This document shows positions 44,726 through 56,850 of a stretch of 64,000 nucleotides of DNA, piece by piece. The translations under genes were made by a program, and so were the position numbers. This DNA is from Eudorina sp. 2006-703-Eu-15 (lineage: Eukaryota > Chlorophyta > Chlorophyceae > Chlamydomonadales > Volvocaceae): NCBI GenBank assembly GCA_003117195.1, contig BDSI01000135.1, positions 164,816 through 228,815 of the forward strand, given 5' to 3'. The notes beneath the pieces are model-generated. The model worked only from the letters and a program-made list of their open reading frames with translations. It had not been told where the DNA came from and ran no database searches. The first letter of the stretch is position 1. Every line of letters starts with the position of its first letter.

Positions 44726-46270
44726 GGCCCCTGACCGCCCGCTCCTTCGCCCCCGCACCAGCGGGGCGTCGGCGGCTATCCCTCAACGTTCCAACGGGCG
44801 CTGCTGTGTGACGGCGTGGGTCTGTGTGACGGCGCGGGTCGGCTTCGGGCCCCTGCTGGGTTTCGCTTGCGTACGCCCTCCGGGCCGGCGTCGGGTTTCG
44901 TGTGAGAGTACCTTCCGGCGCGCGGCCTCCGGGCCGGCCCGGCCGTGTCGGCCCCCCCCACCACCTGTAACCGTTACGACGTCTTCGCCTCCCCGCCCCT
45001 CTCCCCCCCCCCGCGCCACCTCACCCCGCACCTCACGTACCCATCACAGCCCGCCCGACCGCCCTAGGCGCGCCACCACGCGGCACCCCACATGCAGGGG
45101 CTGCCCCGCTACGACCGGGCACGGTGGGGAGCCATATCCCGAACGTGGCCCGCCACCCGGTCGTCCGTTCCCGTGTCCCTGCCCCATGCTTACTCCCCCT
45201 GTCGTACATGCCGTACATGTCGTACCGCCTCCCGTCCCCGTCCCATATCCCACTTCCCCTCGTCCGCCCTGTCCTCTTTCGCGCCGCGCTGCCGCCCCGC
45301 CATTCTCGCATACTGCCTTCTTTCTGATGTTTGCTTTTGTCATTCTTCGCAATCGTTGCCACCCTCGCTCACTCCGTTCCTCGGCTTCCCTCCCTGCATC
45401 GCCATGGCCCTGGACATCGCTCGCGGCGCGGCTACTCCGTCTACCACCACAGGTCGGTAACGTATCTGTCCTTTCCGGGTTGGGTTGGGTTCGCAGTTTG
45501 CTTGTTGTGGCACTGCGGCAGCGCGGCCGCGCCGCCACGCGCCCGCGCGCGGTCTCTATCTTTTCGTTTGCTCTGCAGGTACCGCACCCCGTAAGTATAC
45601 TGCGTTATGCTGGGTGTGCCCGGGTTCGTTCTACGGGTTTATTTATTTTTTTCAATTTAACCCACCCACCCACCCAGTGAGGACCTTAAGATGATTAAAA
45701 GCCACAACGTTGCTAAACGCGGCGGCGACAGTAACTGTAGCGCCGACTCCTCCGTACAAGTGCGGGACGAGCAAAACACGAGTGTCGTGACGCGGCATGC
45801 GCCATGAACCTGTTACGACTCTTCCTCCTCACCCTCCTCCTCCATTCACTCCCACCTCCTCCCGCCCACCCCACCTGACCACTGCGGTGCGGCCTCGCCC
45901 ACCCAACTCCCGCAGCACCGCCGAGAGCCGACCCGCCCCCGGTATCCCACCGGTTGCCCCTCCCGGCCATCCAGGCCATCCTAGCGCTGCCCCATGGGTC
46001 ACCCCTACAGTCCAACCGGTTGGGGGTGGTGACAACAACCGGTTGCGGCACCAGCAGCCCATGCGCCCCACCCGGCCCAAGCTCCGGCGCGTGGCCTAGC
46101 CAGCTAGCGAGCTGGCAAGGTGCCGCCTCACCACCTTGATTGCCTATTGGCCCCTTGCCCCTTGCCCAGGTTCTCCCTCAGCGAGGAGGGCAGACGGGGG
46201 CGCCCGAGCCTTGCCGGCCCCGTCTTGCCAGACCGGGGCCGAGGCGAGTTCCACCCGGAGGTCGGCTCAC
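44726..46270. other. 3' flank of the RT remnant
   Basis: GC-rich, Pro-coding-looking sequence, then an untranslated stretch including 45610-45664, which recurs in antisense at 58013-58065 and may mark the element end. (CCAC)n follows at 45660. No gene is seen from 45680 to 46270. Confidence 0.45.
45610..45664 (+). repeat. Shared terminal-like segment (copy 1)
   Basis: CTGGGTGTGCCCGGGTT ... CGGGTTT ... TTTCAATTTAACCC is repeated at 58013-58065 on the minus strand with about six differences. It lies about 0.9 kb 3' of the Penelope-like reverse transcriptase. Confidence 0.6.
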
Positions 46271-46282
46271 TGCCCACAGACC

Positions 46283-46350
46283 GCTGACCGTTGCCCACTG
46301 CCCACTGCCCGCTGCCCACTGCCCACTGCCCGCTGCCCACTGCCCGCTGG
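46283..46350. repeat. Minisatellite of GCCCACT/GCCCGCT units
   Basis: About nine 7-bp units reading CTGCCCA or CTGCCCG. Confidence 0.85.
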
Positions 46351-46428
46351 TCTCTCCTCCCCAGCCCGCCCCTCCCAAACCACGCATCGTCCCTCCCAAC
46401 CCACGCATAGCCCCTCCCAACCCACGCA

Positions 46429-46664
46429 CAGGGTGGCTATCTTAAGATATGAATATATATTCGGCCGAAAATCTTGAGTTTTGATAGATACTGTCCCTCG
46501 GGAGAAAAATGAGGTTTTAGATACTCATGGCCTCTCGCGCGGGGAAAAGCCCCCTTGAGTAGATAAAATGCCGGCAAAAGCTCCCTCCGACAGATACTTT
46601 CAGCACGATTGGGCGAGGAGTATCTCCGGCCGTAGATACTCTGCAAAATAAGATAGCCACCCTG
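46429..46664 (+). mobile_element. hAT-type MITE, copy A (236 bp)
   Basis: Terminal inverted repeats CAGGGTGGCTATCTTA and TAAGATAGCCACCCTG are bounded by a perfect 8-bp direct repeat CCCACGCA (46421-46428 and 46665-46672). The interior carries several AGATACT/AGTATCT words that may be subterminal transposase sites. It differs from copy B (56851-57086, opposite orientation) at a single base. Confidence 0.92.
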
Positions 46665-46672
46665 CCCACGCA

Positions 46673-48626
46673 TAGCCCTTCCCAACCCACGCATAGTCCC
46701 TCCCCCTCCGCCCGCCCCTCCCCACCCACGCATAGGTCCATTAGTTGCCCATATCCCACAGGAGGGCGTCGCATCGGGCTCCTCAACAATGCGAAATAAA
46801 CCCCGATTCCAAACTTATTTGTCTCGCGCATCAGAGCTGACACCGCCATGCCACGATGGTCGATCACCGGTCTCGACGAGTCGATCTTGTTGGATCCAGA
46901 ACGCATTCTTGTCTTGTCGCGTTGACGGTGAACATTTGCAGCGGCGGCGGTGTTGCAAACGGCCCCCTCTTGAGGGACTACGAAGGGCAGCGGATGGTGA
47001 CCTTGACCGACGTACGCCCACTGCAGCGGTCTTGGATACTGTCAATGTGGGACTGAGAGTTGTCTTGTGCGCGTCGGTCAGCTGCATATTGTCGCGCTCC
47101 TTCGTCCTTGGTCAGTAAGCTTCGCGGGTCACTCGGGTCTGTGCGAGGGAAGGACCAAAGGCACCACTTCTTGGCTACGAAGCACAATGTGATCCGAGAT
47201 CAATGCGCAAACCGACGAAGTGCATGTCCGCTCCCAGAATCATGTATACCCATATCTGCTACTCGCAGCTAGCAGGCATGCCAAGCATGTTGCGGTCGGA
47301 CACACGTTGTCGCAATGGTCACGCCACGAAACGAGCTTCAAGTTGCAGTCTGATAGCACGATATCCACAAACCAGCACTCACGTAAAAGCTTGCAGCGGC
47401 GCTGGCAACTTCGCTGTCGACAGGAACATGACCTTGACATTTGTTTGTAATATCTCTGGAGCAATTTATTGAAATACTATAGTTTAAAAGTCGAATCAAT
47501 CTGGGATTGTTGGGAAGGGAGCTCGCATCAACTTTGGAGCGTAAGCACTGGCGACCAGCAAACGCCTCTTGCAGACGACTCAACACACTGAGAGCTCACC
47601 TTTGACGTTGAGGCTGTGCGGCTGCGACCAAGTTGACAGGGCTGCAACGCTCCGGGACAGCGAAAGGACAGGATAGGACTCCTAGGCTTAGACGACAGCG
47701 CAACAAGAAAGCTTAAATTGAGCTGTTCCTGAATTGATACAGCTGCTGGGTGAAAGGAAGTCGAGTCGCAGGTTTATACAGGATGACTGGCGATTACGTC
47801 GTACAAATTGACAAGGTCACTACTGCTGCTTCGTACATGCTTCAGGGATTGGCTTTTGGTGCATAATCCGGAGGCCTTTTATAAACCAGAATGCGGAATG
47901 TACCGTGACAAGGACCAGCTGGCTTGGCGATTTCCCTTTTACGCTAAAACCGAACAATAAGTTATAGGGATGGCGCAGTCTGTGGGCGACGCCTCGGGCG
48001 TCGCCAGCCAGGTTTGCCTCATATTATGATGGCGTTGAGTTGCATTGCGCGAGAAGTTTGCGCCTCGAAGCAGTTAACCCGCCGGCCCCGCAGTTGCCGC
48101 CTGGCGGAGGGGGAGGGGGAGGGGGGGCGGGCGGGGGTATAGGATACTGCTAAGACATATTTAACTGTGCTGCTGGCAGAGCGACGGGGGGGGGGTGGCG
48201 GGCGGGGGCGTATTTCCGTGGGGGGGGGCCGAGAGGTGCGGCGGGCGGGTTGGGACGCCGACCAGCACAGCAACAACGACCCCGTACCGGCGGGCGGTGG
48301 GCGGGGGCGGTGGGGGTGGGGGGTGGCCCCCGGCTGTGGCGGCGGCCGGCGCGGTGTGCAGCAGCTCAAGGGAGCTCAAGGGAGCTCAAGAGACGGAGGC
48401 TGACTGACGGGGGAGGGAGGGAGGGAGGGAGGGAGGGAGGGAGGGCCGCTGGGCGGGTGGGGCTGGCGAGGTCCGCCCCCGGCGCCCCCTCCCTGGACAC
48501 CCGGGAGGCCCCTCCCCCTGGACCCCCACCCCTTCCCTCCTGACCCCCACTCCCCTCACCTCACCTCCCAAACCCTAGAACCCGGGCCGCCTCTCATCCT
48601 CACCTCACCTCCCCGGTAGGCCTAGC
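46673..48626. other. Gene-poor stretch
   Basis: Moderate-GC sequence without a supported exon; frames are short and overlap on both strands. It includes G-rich runs at 48185-48330 and a (GGGA)n repeat. Confidence 0.45.
48409..48444. repeat. (GGGA)n microsatellite
   Basis: Nine GGGA units. Confidence 0.9.
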
Positions 48627-49027
48627 CAGGGTGGCTATCTTATTTTTGGGAGTATCTACGGCCAGAGATACACCTGGCTTCAAAACGCTGAAAGTATCTG
48701 TCTATGGGGAGATATTTCCAATTGGAAACGGCCCGAAGTATCTACAGAGGGATTCGGACAGGGCGCATCATTGATGGAGAACTTCCACGAACCGAACCCA
48801 TAAGTGCAACACCTAGCCATAGATGACTGCAGACGGCGAGAACTGACCCCGGGTGGGAGATATCGGGGACCCCATCACTCGTCCGAGTATATGTCAACGG
48901 GAAGATATCATGTCCCACACGAGGGGTCAAAGTATGTTAAACTCCATGTTTTGGCAGGCCAAAAGTATCTAAAATTTCAGAAGTTTTTTGGCCGAATAGA
49001 TATTTATATCTTAAGATAGCCACCCTG
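48627..49027 (+). mobile_element. hAT-type MITE, longer relative (401 bp)
   Basis: Shares the first 16 bases of the terminal repeats with copies A and B and several AGTATCT words, but has a different and longer interior. Perfect 8-bp target duplication GGCCTAGC at 48619-48626 and 49028-49035. No transposase frame. Confidence 0.9.
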
Positions 49028-50218
49028 GGCCTAGCCCCCGTCGCACCCCGGATCTGTGTCATCCCCCACCCCCACCCCCGACCCAATGTCTACCAATTTC
49101 CCATATCCCCCAGCCCCCCAAGCTTTGCGGAGTTCGGCTACCGGTAGAGGTTGTGGCTGCAATTACTGCAAAGCGCTCTACCAGCTCTGTCGCCTACCGT
49201 AGTTGTGCTCGTTCATTCCCTTTGTTATCATAGTATACGTGCAACATGCGGTGCGCGCCCTTTATGGCGCGCTTCCGAGGTGGGATCAAGGATAGCGTCC
49301 GGCATGCAAACCGTCGCCACGTGAGTGGTAATTCAAGAACTTTGAATTCTCAGGCAAGGTAGTAAGAGGTGCTCACTATGCAATCTGGAGTTCATCTCAG
49401 CTGACTTAGTTGTGTCGAGCTGTCACATGCTGCGTTGGGGATGGCCTACAAGTTCACGAGGACGCTGCCCACAACATGATCAAGCACAGGCGCACATTCA
49501 AGCAGATAGAGACACATCAGTTAGTGAGCGGCTGAGCGGGGCGAGCGCAACTACCGAACTTACAAAAGCTGTGTCGATGTCCAACTGTCTATGTCGGTTG
49601 GGATGTTGCTGCCGGCGAGCGACATGCTCGTTCGTGCATGCTTCTGGGACTGAGGCAAGGCAGGCTTTCGAACATGGCGATGTGCGCTGAACAAGACGTT
49701 GGAAGGGCGGTGTGGTAACAGAAGGCGGCCGGCTGCAGCGATGCACGTCACCTGCTGCTTTCGGGTTTCGGCACACCAGCCGGCTCATCAGCCACGGGAG
49801 GCGAGCTGGCTGGCATGTCGTGGAAATGTGATCCCGAAATCACCTGCCGGGGCCTACACTCTCAACGGAGCCAGGGCGACACATCAGCAGGGGCCGACGG
49901 AGCGACGACGCGACCCTCAACCCACAATGCAAGCTAGGATAGCGCCCCGCGGATGATCTGAATCCAGAGGTCTGCCCGCACTAACGACTGCCCAACCCAG
50001 CTACGGAGCGGTTAACAGTTCCTGTGTGTGCCCTCCCACGTCCCATCCCAACACCTGCCCTGCCGCCGGCTGGCCCGATGGCCCCACCACGCCCTTTGGT
50101 TCTGGAGCCCACTGCAACCGTTCCTGATGCCATGATACGTTCGTACCGTTCGACATGAGTGAGTGATGCGGTGGCGGGAGGCGCAAAGGACAGGGGAAAC
50201 CCGTAACCTCTCCACCCC

Positions 50219-50280
50219 CGCCCCCTTAAGACACGCCTCGGTTTAAGACCTCTGACAAGTATCCTTATCATTATTGAATG
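50219..50280 (+). mobile_element. Retroelement tail copy (CCCCTTAAGACACGCC)
   Basis: CCCCCTTAAGACACGCCTCGG then TTTAAGACCTC and an ATTATTG-type end resemble the tail of the SINE at 51-451 (CCCCTTAACACACGC, GGGCTTAGAGGTCC). No target duplication found. Confidence 0.4.
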
Positions 50281-50941
50281 AACGTCAAAACCCCTCGGAG
50301 GAGGTAAGTGTTACAGCTAGCTAGCGGACCACGCGCCCACACCAACAACAGATACTCCTGCCGGACGACCAACATGAATGGATGACGTCAGCGAAAACAC
50401 ATACGCTGCATAGGGACCAAAGCCGCGCTGCCAACGCGCACCCACCCATCCAGGGGGCGCACCGCCGCCAATCAACGAATGAAGGCGCAACGGGCCTGTG
50501 CCAACATGTCCCCCGGCACCTCAATGATGGCATCCACTCATTTGCACATGCGCCATGCGACATGCACGCAGGCATTCGATCGCGAGGTCCCAACCGCATC
50601 ATGCATCAGCCCCCCATACATGGACCATGACGCCCATATACGTTTACGGGTGGAGGCCGCCGAACCGACGCACACACGACCCCACATGGCAGGTGGAGCA
50701 GGCCGCCCCTGGAGGGGCTCCCCGCTGCACCAGGTGACGCCAGGACCTGCCTCTGCCGCTGAGGCTGTAGATAGGTGCCTCCCGCACCCTAACCGTGGCA
50801 TGAATGACAAAAGGAGTCTGTCCAACCATACTTCCATACATATGGCCCGTTGGAGAGGCAACTCATCCCATTTTTCTTTCGTCCCTCTCTTTTCGTCCGC
50901 AGCAGCGGCGCCATCGGCATCCGCGCCTGCGTTGCATTTAA

Positions 50942-51032
50942 GGCCCCACGGGCCGCCCCGCGGGCCGCCCCACGGACCGCCCCACGGACCGCCCCGCGGG
51001 CCGCCCCACGGACCGCCCCACGGGCCGACCGG
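50942..51032. repeat. 12-bp minisatellite GGGCCGCCCCAC
   Basis: Seven to eight units of CGGGCCGCCCCG or CGGACCGCCCCA. Non-coding as far as can be seen. Confidence 0.88.
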
Positions 51033-51162
51033 CGCCCGATGGGATTCCCGCAGGGACCACCGCTTGTCGCACTAACGCCGTCTACTTGCCAGCTGAGGCC
51101 TCTAGATACAAGGCAGCATGCGCCGCACCAGACACCCGCGCAGCAGCAACCGCCGTCGTGGC

Positions 51163-54100
51163 TCAGCTGCGGCTAGTCCGGCGTCGACCCAGCCCTAGCA
51201 GACGGAAGAAGCATTGACGACGCGCAGCGCCGCCGCCGCCGCCGCCGCCGCGGGCAACGCCGCCGCTGCCGCTGCTGCCGGAGGAGTCCCTGCGCGGCTT
51301 GGCGCTGCAGCGGCCGAAAGCGTCGCTGCTACCGAACGGGAACGACACCGCGCCGGGCGGCACCGCCGCGTTGGCCTCCGCGGTCTTGGCCGTCTGGGGT
51401 GCGGCCCGGGTCAGCCCGCCCGGCGGGCTCAGCCTCGGCCTGGTCTTGGCGCGCAGAGAGGCCGCGAAGTTCGCCGCCGTGATCCCGCCCAGAAAGGCCT
51501 GCAGCGACCCCAAGGGATTCGCGTAGCCCCGGAGGCCAAAGAAGAACAGGATGGACGTCCCGCAGGAGAGGGCAGCCAAGGCCGCCGCCAGCGTCCAAAG
51601 CGCGCCCTTGCCCCGGCTTTGCTGCGCGGCATTGACCCGTGGGTCACTGACCCGTGGGTCTCGGTGGCCGGCACCCTCGCCGCGGCCCGCGCCAGACCCG
51701 TGCCGCCGCGCCAGCTGAGACACCTCGTGGTCATCCAGCCGCTGCTGTACGGCAACTAGATGCTGACGGAACCGTACGGCAGTGGCGGTGAGAAGGCCGC
51801 CGTCCCGGTCGTACGGCGCCATGATCCGCTCCACCAGGAGCGCCAGGTTGTGCCCCGCGATGTCGTACTCCGTACAGAAAGCCGAGTAGCTGTGGGGCCC
51901 GGCAGTAACCCAGGGGTCGCACTTGTGTGTGTGGGTGTGTGTGTATGGGTTGGTGTGGGTGGTTGCACTTGACAGTGATCCGCCGCCAGGGCAGCAGAAG
52001 CAAAGGAAGTTCCATATGACCGAGTCCTGGACCATTTCTCTACACTGAACCGTTGACCTTGCCGACTTGTATTTCCAGTCGGAACCGAAGCGCCCAACCC
52101 GGTAGACGTCATTTGGCATTTCTAAGGGATAAAAAGCAAAACCCTGCTAAAGCCGTCTCGCACCCACCCACCCGCCCGCCCCCGTACCGCTGGTTGGCCG
52201 CCCGCATCAACGGCCACACGCCCTCCACCAGCAGCCGAGCCAGCAGGACCGTGTCGGAGTGCCGCCGGTCGCAACAGCCGACACAACCCCAGCTGTAGCA
52301 GCGGGCGGGGAGGGCTGTAGCAACGGCACCGACGTCGACTTCGCCGGGACCGGACTGATCCTCCGCCGGATTCTGCTGCTGCTGCCGCGGCGGCGGCAGT
52401 GACGGCGGCGGCGGCGGCGCGGGGGCCGGCGGCTCGTCCGCTGTCGTCGGCGCGCTGTCGTCAGACGACCGAATTTTAAACTGGGGCTTTGTGAAGGGTG
52501 GCTGTAGCACATCCACCGCGGCGGGAGTACCGGCCGACAGGACAGCAGGCGCGCTGCGGTTCGCAGAAGGCGGGCTGGCGGGGCTGGCGCCGTACATGTT
52601 GTACGGCGTGATGGTGGCGAGGTTCTCTGACGCCATGACGGCGAAGACGCCGGTCTGCAGTCGCTCCCGCGCGTCCAGACCCAGCCCCAGCGCGTCAATG
52701 ACCCGTGGGTCGAACCGCGCCACTGAGATCGGCGACGGCTCACCTGCCGTGGACGGGGAGTACGGAAACGTGCCTGAAATGAGATGACGTGCGCCGGCAT
52801 AGGGATTCCAGTTTGTCAACACCGCCGACTGCGGCGACCCGAGCGTGTCCCTGAACCCCTAAAACCCTGGCAGTACAACCTTTGCGCAGACGCCGTACAG
52901 TCTCGTCCCAGCCATGTACGAGCTTGAGGCAAAGTACATGTTGAATCTGACATCCCAAGGACCGACCGACGCAGAGGCAGGTTGCAGCCATTCGCGATAC
53001 CCATGTATGCTGCAGCCCTTATCGCGGAATGGTCGGATCCCGACGCCTGCCGTACTGCCGTACCTTCCAGATGGTACGACGCCATTGCCGCGGCCACGTG
53101 ACGGCGGTACCGCTCCAGCTCCCCCGGCTCCATGGCGTCCGAGTGAGCCAAAACAGGCAACACCGGCACCAGGCGGCTCAGCGCCGACATCGCCGCCAGG
53201 TCGTACGGCCCCAGCCTGGCAGGACCGCACCGCGGGGTGGGGGTGCCGCACTGAGCTGAACATTGACATACCATGCCAAAATCCAAGCCACCGAGGCGCA
53301 CAGGCCCCGGGAGCGAATCATGTTGCAGTGGACCCCGCGGGTCAGGGTGTCGCCCTTCCGCCTTCCCGCCCCCGCCAGTCCACGTCCGCCCCGTACAGTG
53401 CTCACCGCCAGGTCGGCAACCGCCAGGTCAGCAACCGCCAGGTCAACAACCGCCAGGTCAGCAACCGCCAGGTCAACAGGTCAGACATCAAGAGGCTCCC
53501 TCAACTGACGACATCAGCCCTCACCGGTGCGGTGGCAGGAAGTAGACACACAGTCCGACTCCGTACGGCAGCAGCCCGTCCGCGCAACCCCCCGTGGCCA
53601 GCTGCGTAGGGCCCCCGGCGTACACGTAGTCCCTCGCCATCTGTACGGCAGCGTGCGTGAGCAGCGCCCGGAGGACCTCCCCTGGAGTTGACGAGGGCCG
53701 CGAGGGCCGCGAGGGCCGAGGGGGAGGGGTGTGGGCGGCGCCGGGAGCGGGAGGTGTCGGCGCGGGAGAGCCCGGTGGCGAGGAGGAGAGGCGGGTTGTG
53801 AACCGTTTGCAAGTGAATGGCTGTACGTAATCACCGTACTCCGTACAGCAGGGGCAGTTCGCGCGAGGACGCTGGCTGGCAGGACAACTACAACTACAGG
53901 AGGCGTGGTGCATGCAAGAACAGCCTTCAGCGTTCAAGGGACGGTATGGGGTGAGGGGTTCAACCTTCACTGCAGACCCAGAATCCAGGATTGATCTGGA
54001 CGGGTGGCAGCTGGCAGGGGGGGGGGTAGCTAGAGCGGCGATGCGGGCGAGCCCTGCCCTTCCACACGCCACACCTCGGTCCAGCCCTAGATTCCGCCCT

Positions 54101-54184
54101 CGACCCACCCCGCCCCACCCGGCTCCATCATCCCGCCGGTCGTGTCGCCGGCGAGGTCGTCCGCATCCGCGCCGCCTCCGCCTC

Positions 54185-54229
<45 letters not shown>

Positions 54230-55704
54230 CCCCCAGCGCGGGCGTGTCCTGCAGTGTGATGGCCAGCTGGCGGCTGGTGCCGGGCAGCGGTGTGGGCGCC
54301 AGGCGGGTGGTCAGCAGCTCGGGCTGGTGCAGGAAGGTGGCCAGGGAGGTCGGGCCTGGCGGGGGAGGAGAGAGTCCGGGGGGCCGGCGGCGGGGGCGGC
54401 GGGTTCCGGGTGCGTGTGTGGGTGTGGGGTGTGTGGCGCTGTGGGGGGTGTGGAACCCTATCCATGGCAGCTATATTTGGGTGTCGCGACAGCTCCTCTT
54501 GTGGGATCCACAAGCAAGGAGCCCCCGGCGCCAAGGAAGGATGTGTACGAGGTACGGCATGACAGTTCGTACATGCAGTTCCGTACGGCTGTCCACGGCA
54601 GCCATTTGTTCGACCCGGAGGAGGACACCTGTGCTCACCGGTATCTTCGATCTCGGACGTGCCAGCGCCGCTCTCCATGTCGCGTCCCATGGGTCCGCTG
54701 CCGTACAGGTGGGCCAGGTTCCGGATCCACGTGGTCTTTCCTAGAGCAGGCCCGCCCGCCACCATCACCCGGAGGTACGCCGGCAGCATCTCCCCGCTTC
54801 CGTACGATGGCGCTGCCGCAGCCGCAGCCGCGGCCGCGGCGGCGGCGCCCGTGACGGACGTCGATGCCGTACTGGCCGCCGCCGCCGCCTTCGGCCGAGC
54901 AATGGCCGCAAGCGCGCAGCGATCCGCGGCGGCGACGCCACCACGGATCAGCGGCAGGCGCCGGCGCGCCGCCGACACGACAGCAGGCCTCGCCACCGTC
55001 GGCGGCGCAAGGCGGCTGGGTGAGTACAGCGAGGGGCCGCCGCCGCCGCTGACGCCACCGCCGCCGCCATCAAGCGAGGCGCGAACGGAGGATGTCGTTC
55101 CGCCGCTACTGCCGGCGCTGCCGCTGCCACTGCCGCTACTGCCAGGACGGCTGCCAAGGGCCTCGCCCTGGGCGGGGGCGGCGGCTCCGCCGCCGCCGCG
55201 GAGGATGACGTCAGCATGACGCTCGCTGAGCGTCGGTGTCGAGGCGCGCGAGGTACGGCGCGGCGGGCTGGGGGCGGGGACGCCTGGCGGCAGTACAGTT
55301 GAAATAAGGACGCCGTCTTCCGTACTGTTGGCGCGGGCCGGCGAAGGCGGCAGCGACGGGAGGTCGGGCACACCGCCGCCGCCAGCCGCCAGTGCGCTTG
55401 CAGGCACGTCCGCGACGCGGCCGTCGCCGCCGCCGACGCCGTCGTTACCGCCGCTGCCAGCGGCGGCGGCGGCGGCGGAGCCGCCAACCGGCGCCAGCTG
55501 GAGCATCGCGTCGTGGCCGCCGCCGCCGCCGATGCTGCCGCTGTCCGCGCGGCTGTTAGGCGGGCTGTTGGCGGGGGTACCTGCGGGGCTGCTGGCGGCG
55601 CTGCCGACGCTGAGGCCGTCCTGAAAGAGGGAGAGCCGAACCAGGGAGCCGTCCTCCGAGTCCGTGGCGACCGATGGCGCGGGCGGGGGGGCCGCGGGCT
55701 GCAT
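51163..55704 (-). CDS. Septin with long N-terminal extension and C-terminal membrane segment
   Basis: Six exons: 55704-54639, 54355-54109, 53875-53525, 53215-53064, 52773-52188 and 51889-51163, all in phase, about 1042 residues; usual septins have 300-550. Residues 1-310 are Ser/Gly/Ala-rich and disordered-looking. The G1 loop is GGPALGKT (about 317). The switch region reads ITLQDTPALGG, then a polyGly run, where septins have DTPG. CVYFLPPHRLGPYDLAAMSA matches the septin LYFI-P-x-x-LKPLD region. VLAHSD stands where septins have AKAD. VFAVMASENL and YSWG...HSDTVLLARLL complete the fold. A hydrophobic stretch (LAAALAALSCGTSILFFFGL) near residue 920 could anchor it in membrane. Septins form GTP-binding filaments at membranes. 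The altered G3 and G4 motifs suggest weak or absent GTP hydrolysis, which is inference. The acceptors of exons 2 and 3 were chosen by phase. An upstream exon may exist. Confidence 0.82.
53400..53475. repeat. 15-bp intronic minisatellite
   Basis: About five units of CCGCCAGGTCAGCAA or CCGCCAGGTCAACAA in the septin intron between exons 3 and 4. Confidence 0.9.
54175..54230. repeat. (CCGCCGCCT)n coding repeat
   Basis: Encodes the polyGly run after the switch region of the septin on the minus strand. Four to five 12-bp units. Confidence 0.85.
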
Positions 55705-55980
55705 CTCGTCCGATCGCTCCAAGGGCCCGGCGGCGCCTCTTTCGCTCGCGGCTAGCCGCCCCTAGCAATTCCCGTCCCTGCAGAGAGGTCCAAGAGGCCG
55801 GGATGTGTCACAGCCTTACCATCCGGTGCCTTCCAGTGCTGTCTTAATGAACACGCAGTGTGGCCGGCAGCATCCAGATTTTGCGTGCCACACCGGATGC
55901 AGGCAGAAAACGGTACACAGCAAGGCCTGGCTCGAACGAACAGGACCGACGTTCCAGGTGACGGTGGCGGATGGACTTAC

Positions 55981-56357
55981 CAGGACTGTCTGAGGTGCCG
56001 GAAGCTAGCGCGCCGTAAAGGGTGGACTGCGATCGGGACCTTCTGGGACTTGGAGGCTGCTGAGGGCTGCTGCTGCTGCCTGTTGCAGATGATGGACTGT
56101 CGAGATGTGTTCTCAGCGAGGATCGAATCCCGCCCACAGGGCGTAAGCAGTGTATTTGTTGGGAAGTGTTCCGGTAAGTTACGTGAGTCCGCCTGTTTCG
56201 TTGGTCCCAAAAGTGCGGTGCCCCGTAAGCTTACACCTTCTCGATGAGGGCTGATCTCGAAAAGGCCTTTCGGAAAGTATGATGTAGGCGGCGTCTTGTC
56301 GTGAGCCGTCGCCGCCGTAATCGTGATCCGCGATGACGGCAACATCTTTACCGCCAT
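55981..56357 (-). CDS. Possible 5' exon(s) upstream of the septin
   Basis: Two minus-strand frames look coding: one starting with ATG at 56357 (MAVKMLPSSRITITAATAHD), and one ending at a strong GTAAGT donor (exon end 55981) with Ser/Pro/Gln-rich sequence (SPSSATGSSSSPQQPPSPRR). The composition resembles the septin N-terminal region, so they may be its first exons, with a join to an AG near 55757. I could not make all phases agree. It could also be a separate short gene. Confidence 0.3.
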
Positions 56358-56850
56358 CTTGCGGCCGTGCTCGGGTGTGAACCTTCCTTGTGGGCTTCTA
56401 CTCGCTTTATCGTCAGAAAGAGATCAACTCATGAGCGGTATTTTGGGCTCGATGTGAATGTAATGACCGATTCGGGCTAGCGCCACATCTGTTAGGGTCG
56501 TTAAGGTCGGCTGAGGATACGACTGATGAGTAATGACCGCTGGGTGCAAAGCCATCACCCTTGCGCGGCCCAGACAGTTGACATGTGACGGTTACAGCTT
56601 TTAACAGGTAGTTGAAGATCGCCGACACCGACATCCCCGGCCCCATCCTGGCCAGTCGACCGTCGACGGTCGGTCGTCAACCGCGACATCGCGAGGTCGC
56701 TGGAGCCGGCCCGAGCTTTGCTTTCAAATCGCTTGTCGTGCGCCTGTCGACAATCACCACGTGCATCCACACAAGTGTGTCAGAGCTCACAAAGTAAGAG
56801 ACCCCTTCACAAAGTCACTTTTGGTGCGCAGCGCCTGCCCACATCCGCAT

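Larger units (their letters stand above)
49028..51162. other. Gene-poor stretch 3' of the septin gene
   Basis: No convincing exons. Contains a retroelement-like tail at 50219-50280 and a minisatellite at 50942-51032. The septin 3' UTR must lie in its right part. Confidence 0.45.

Noticed and set aside
44265..44786. Minus-strand Glu/Gly-rich frame over the RT remnant
   Set aside because: Antisense shadow of the Penelope-like coding sequence.
53521..55722. 733-codon minus-strand frame as one uninterrupted septin exon
   Set aside because: Beyond 54639 this frame loses septin similarity, while another frame entered by a good splice site continues it. It also begins at TTG; the first ATG is at 55704.
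56100..56150. tRNA-like antisense B box (GGATTCGATCC)
   Set aside because: The T stem has several mismatches and no other arm can be formed.
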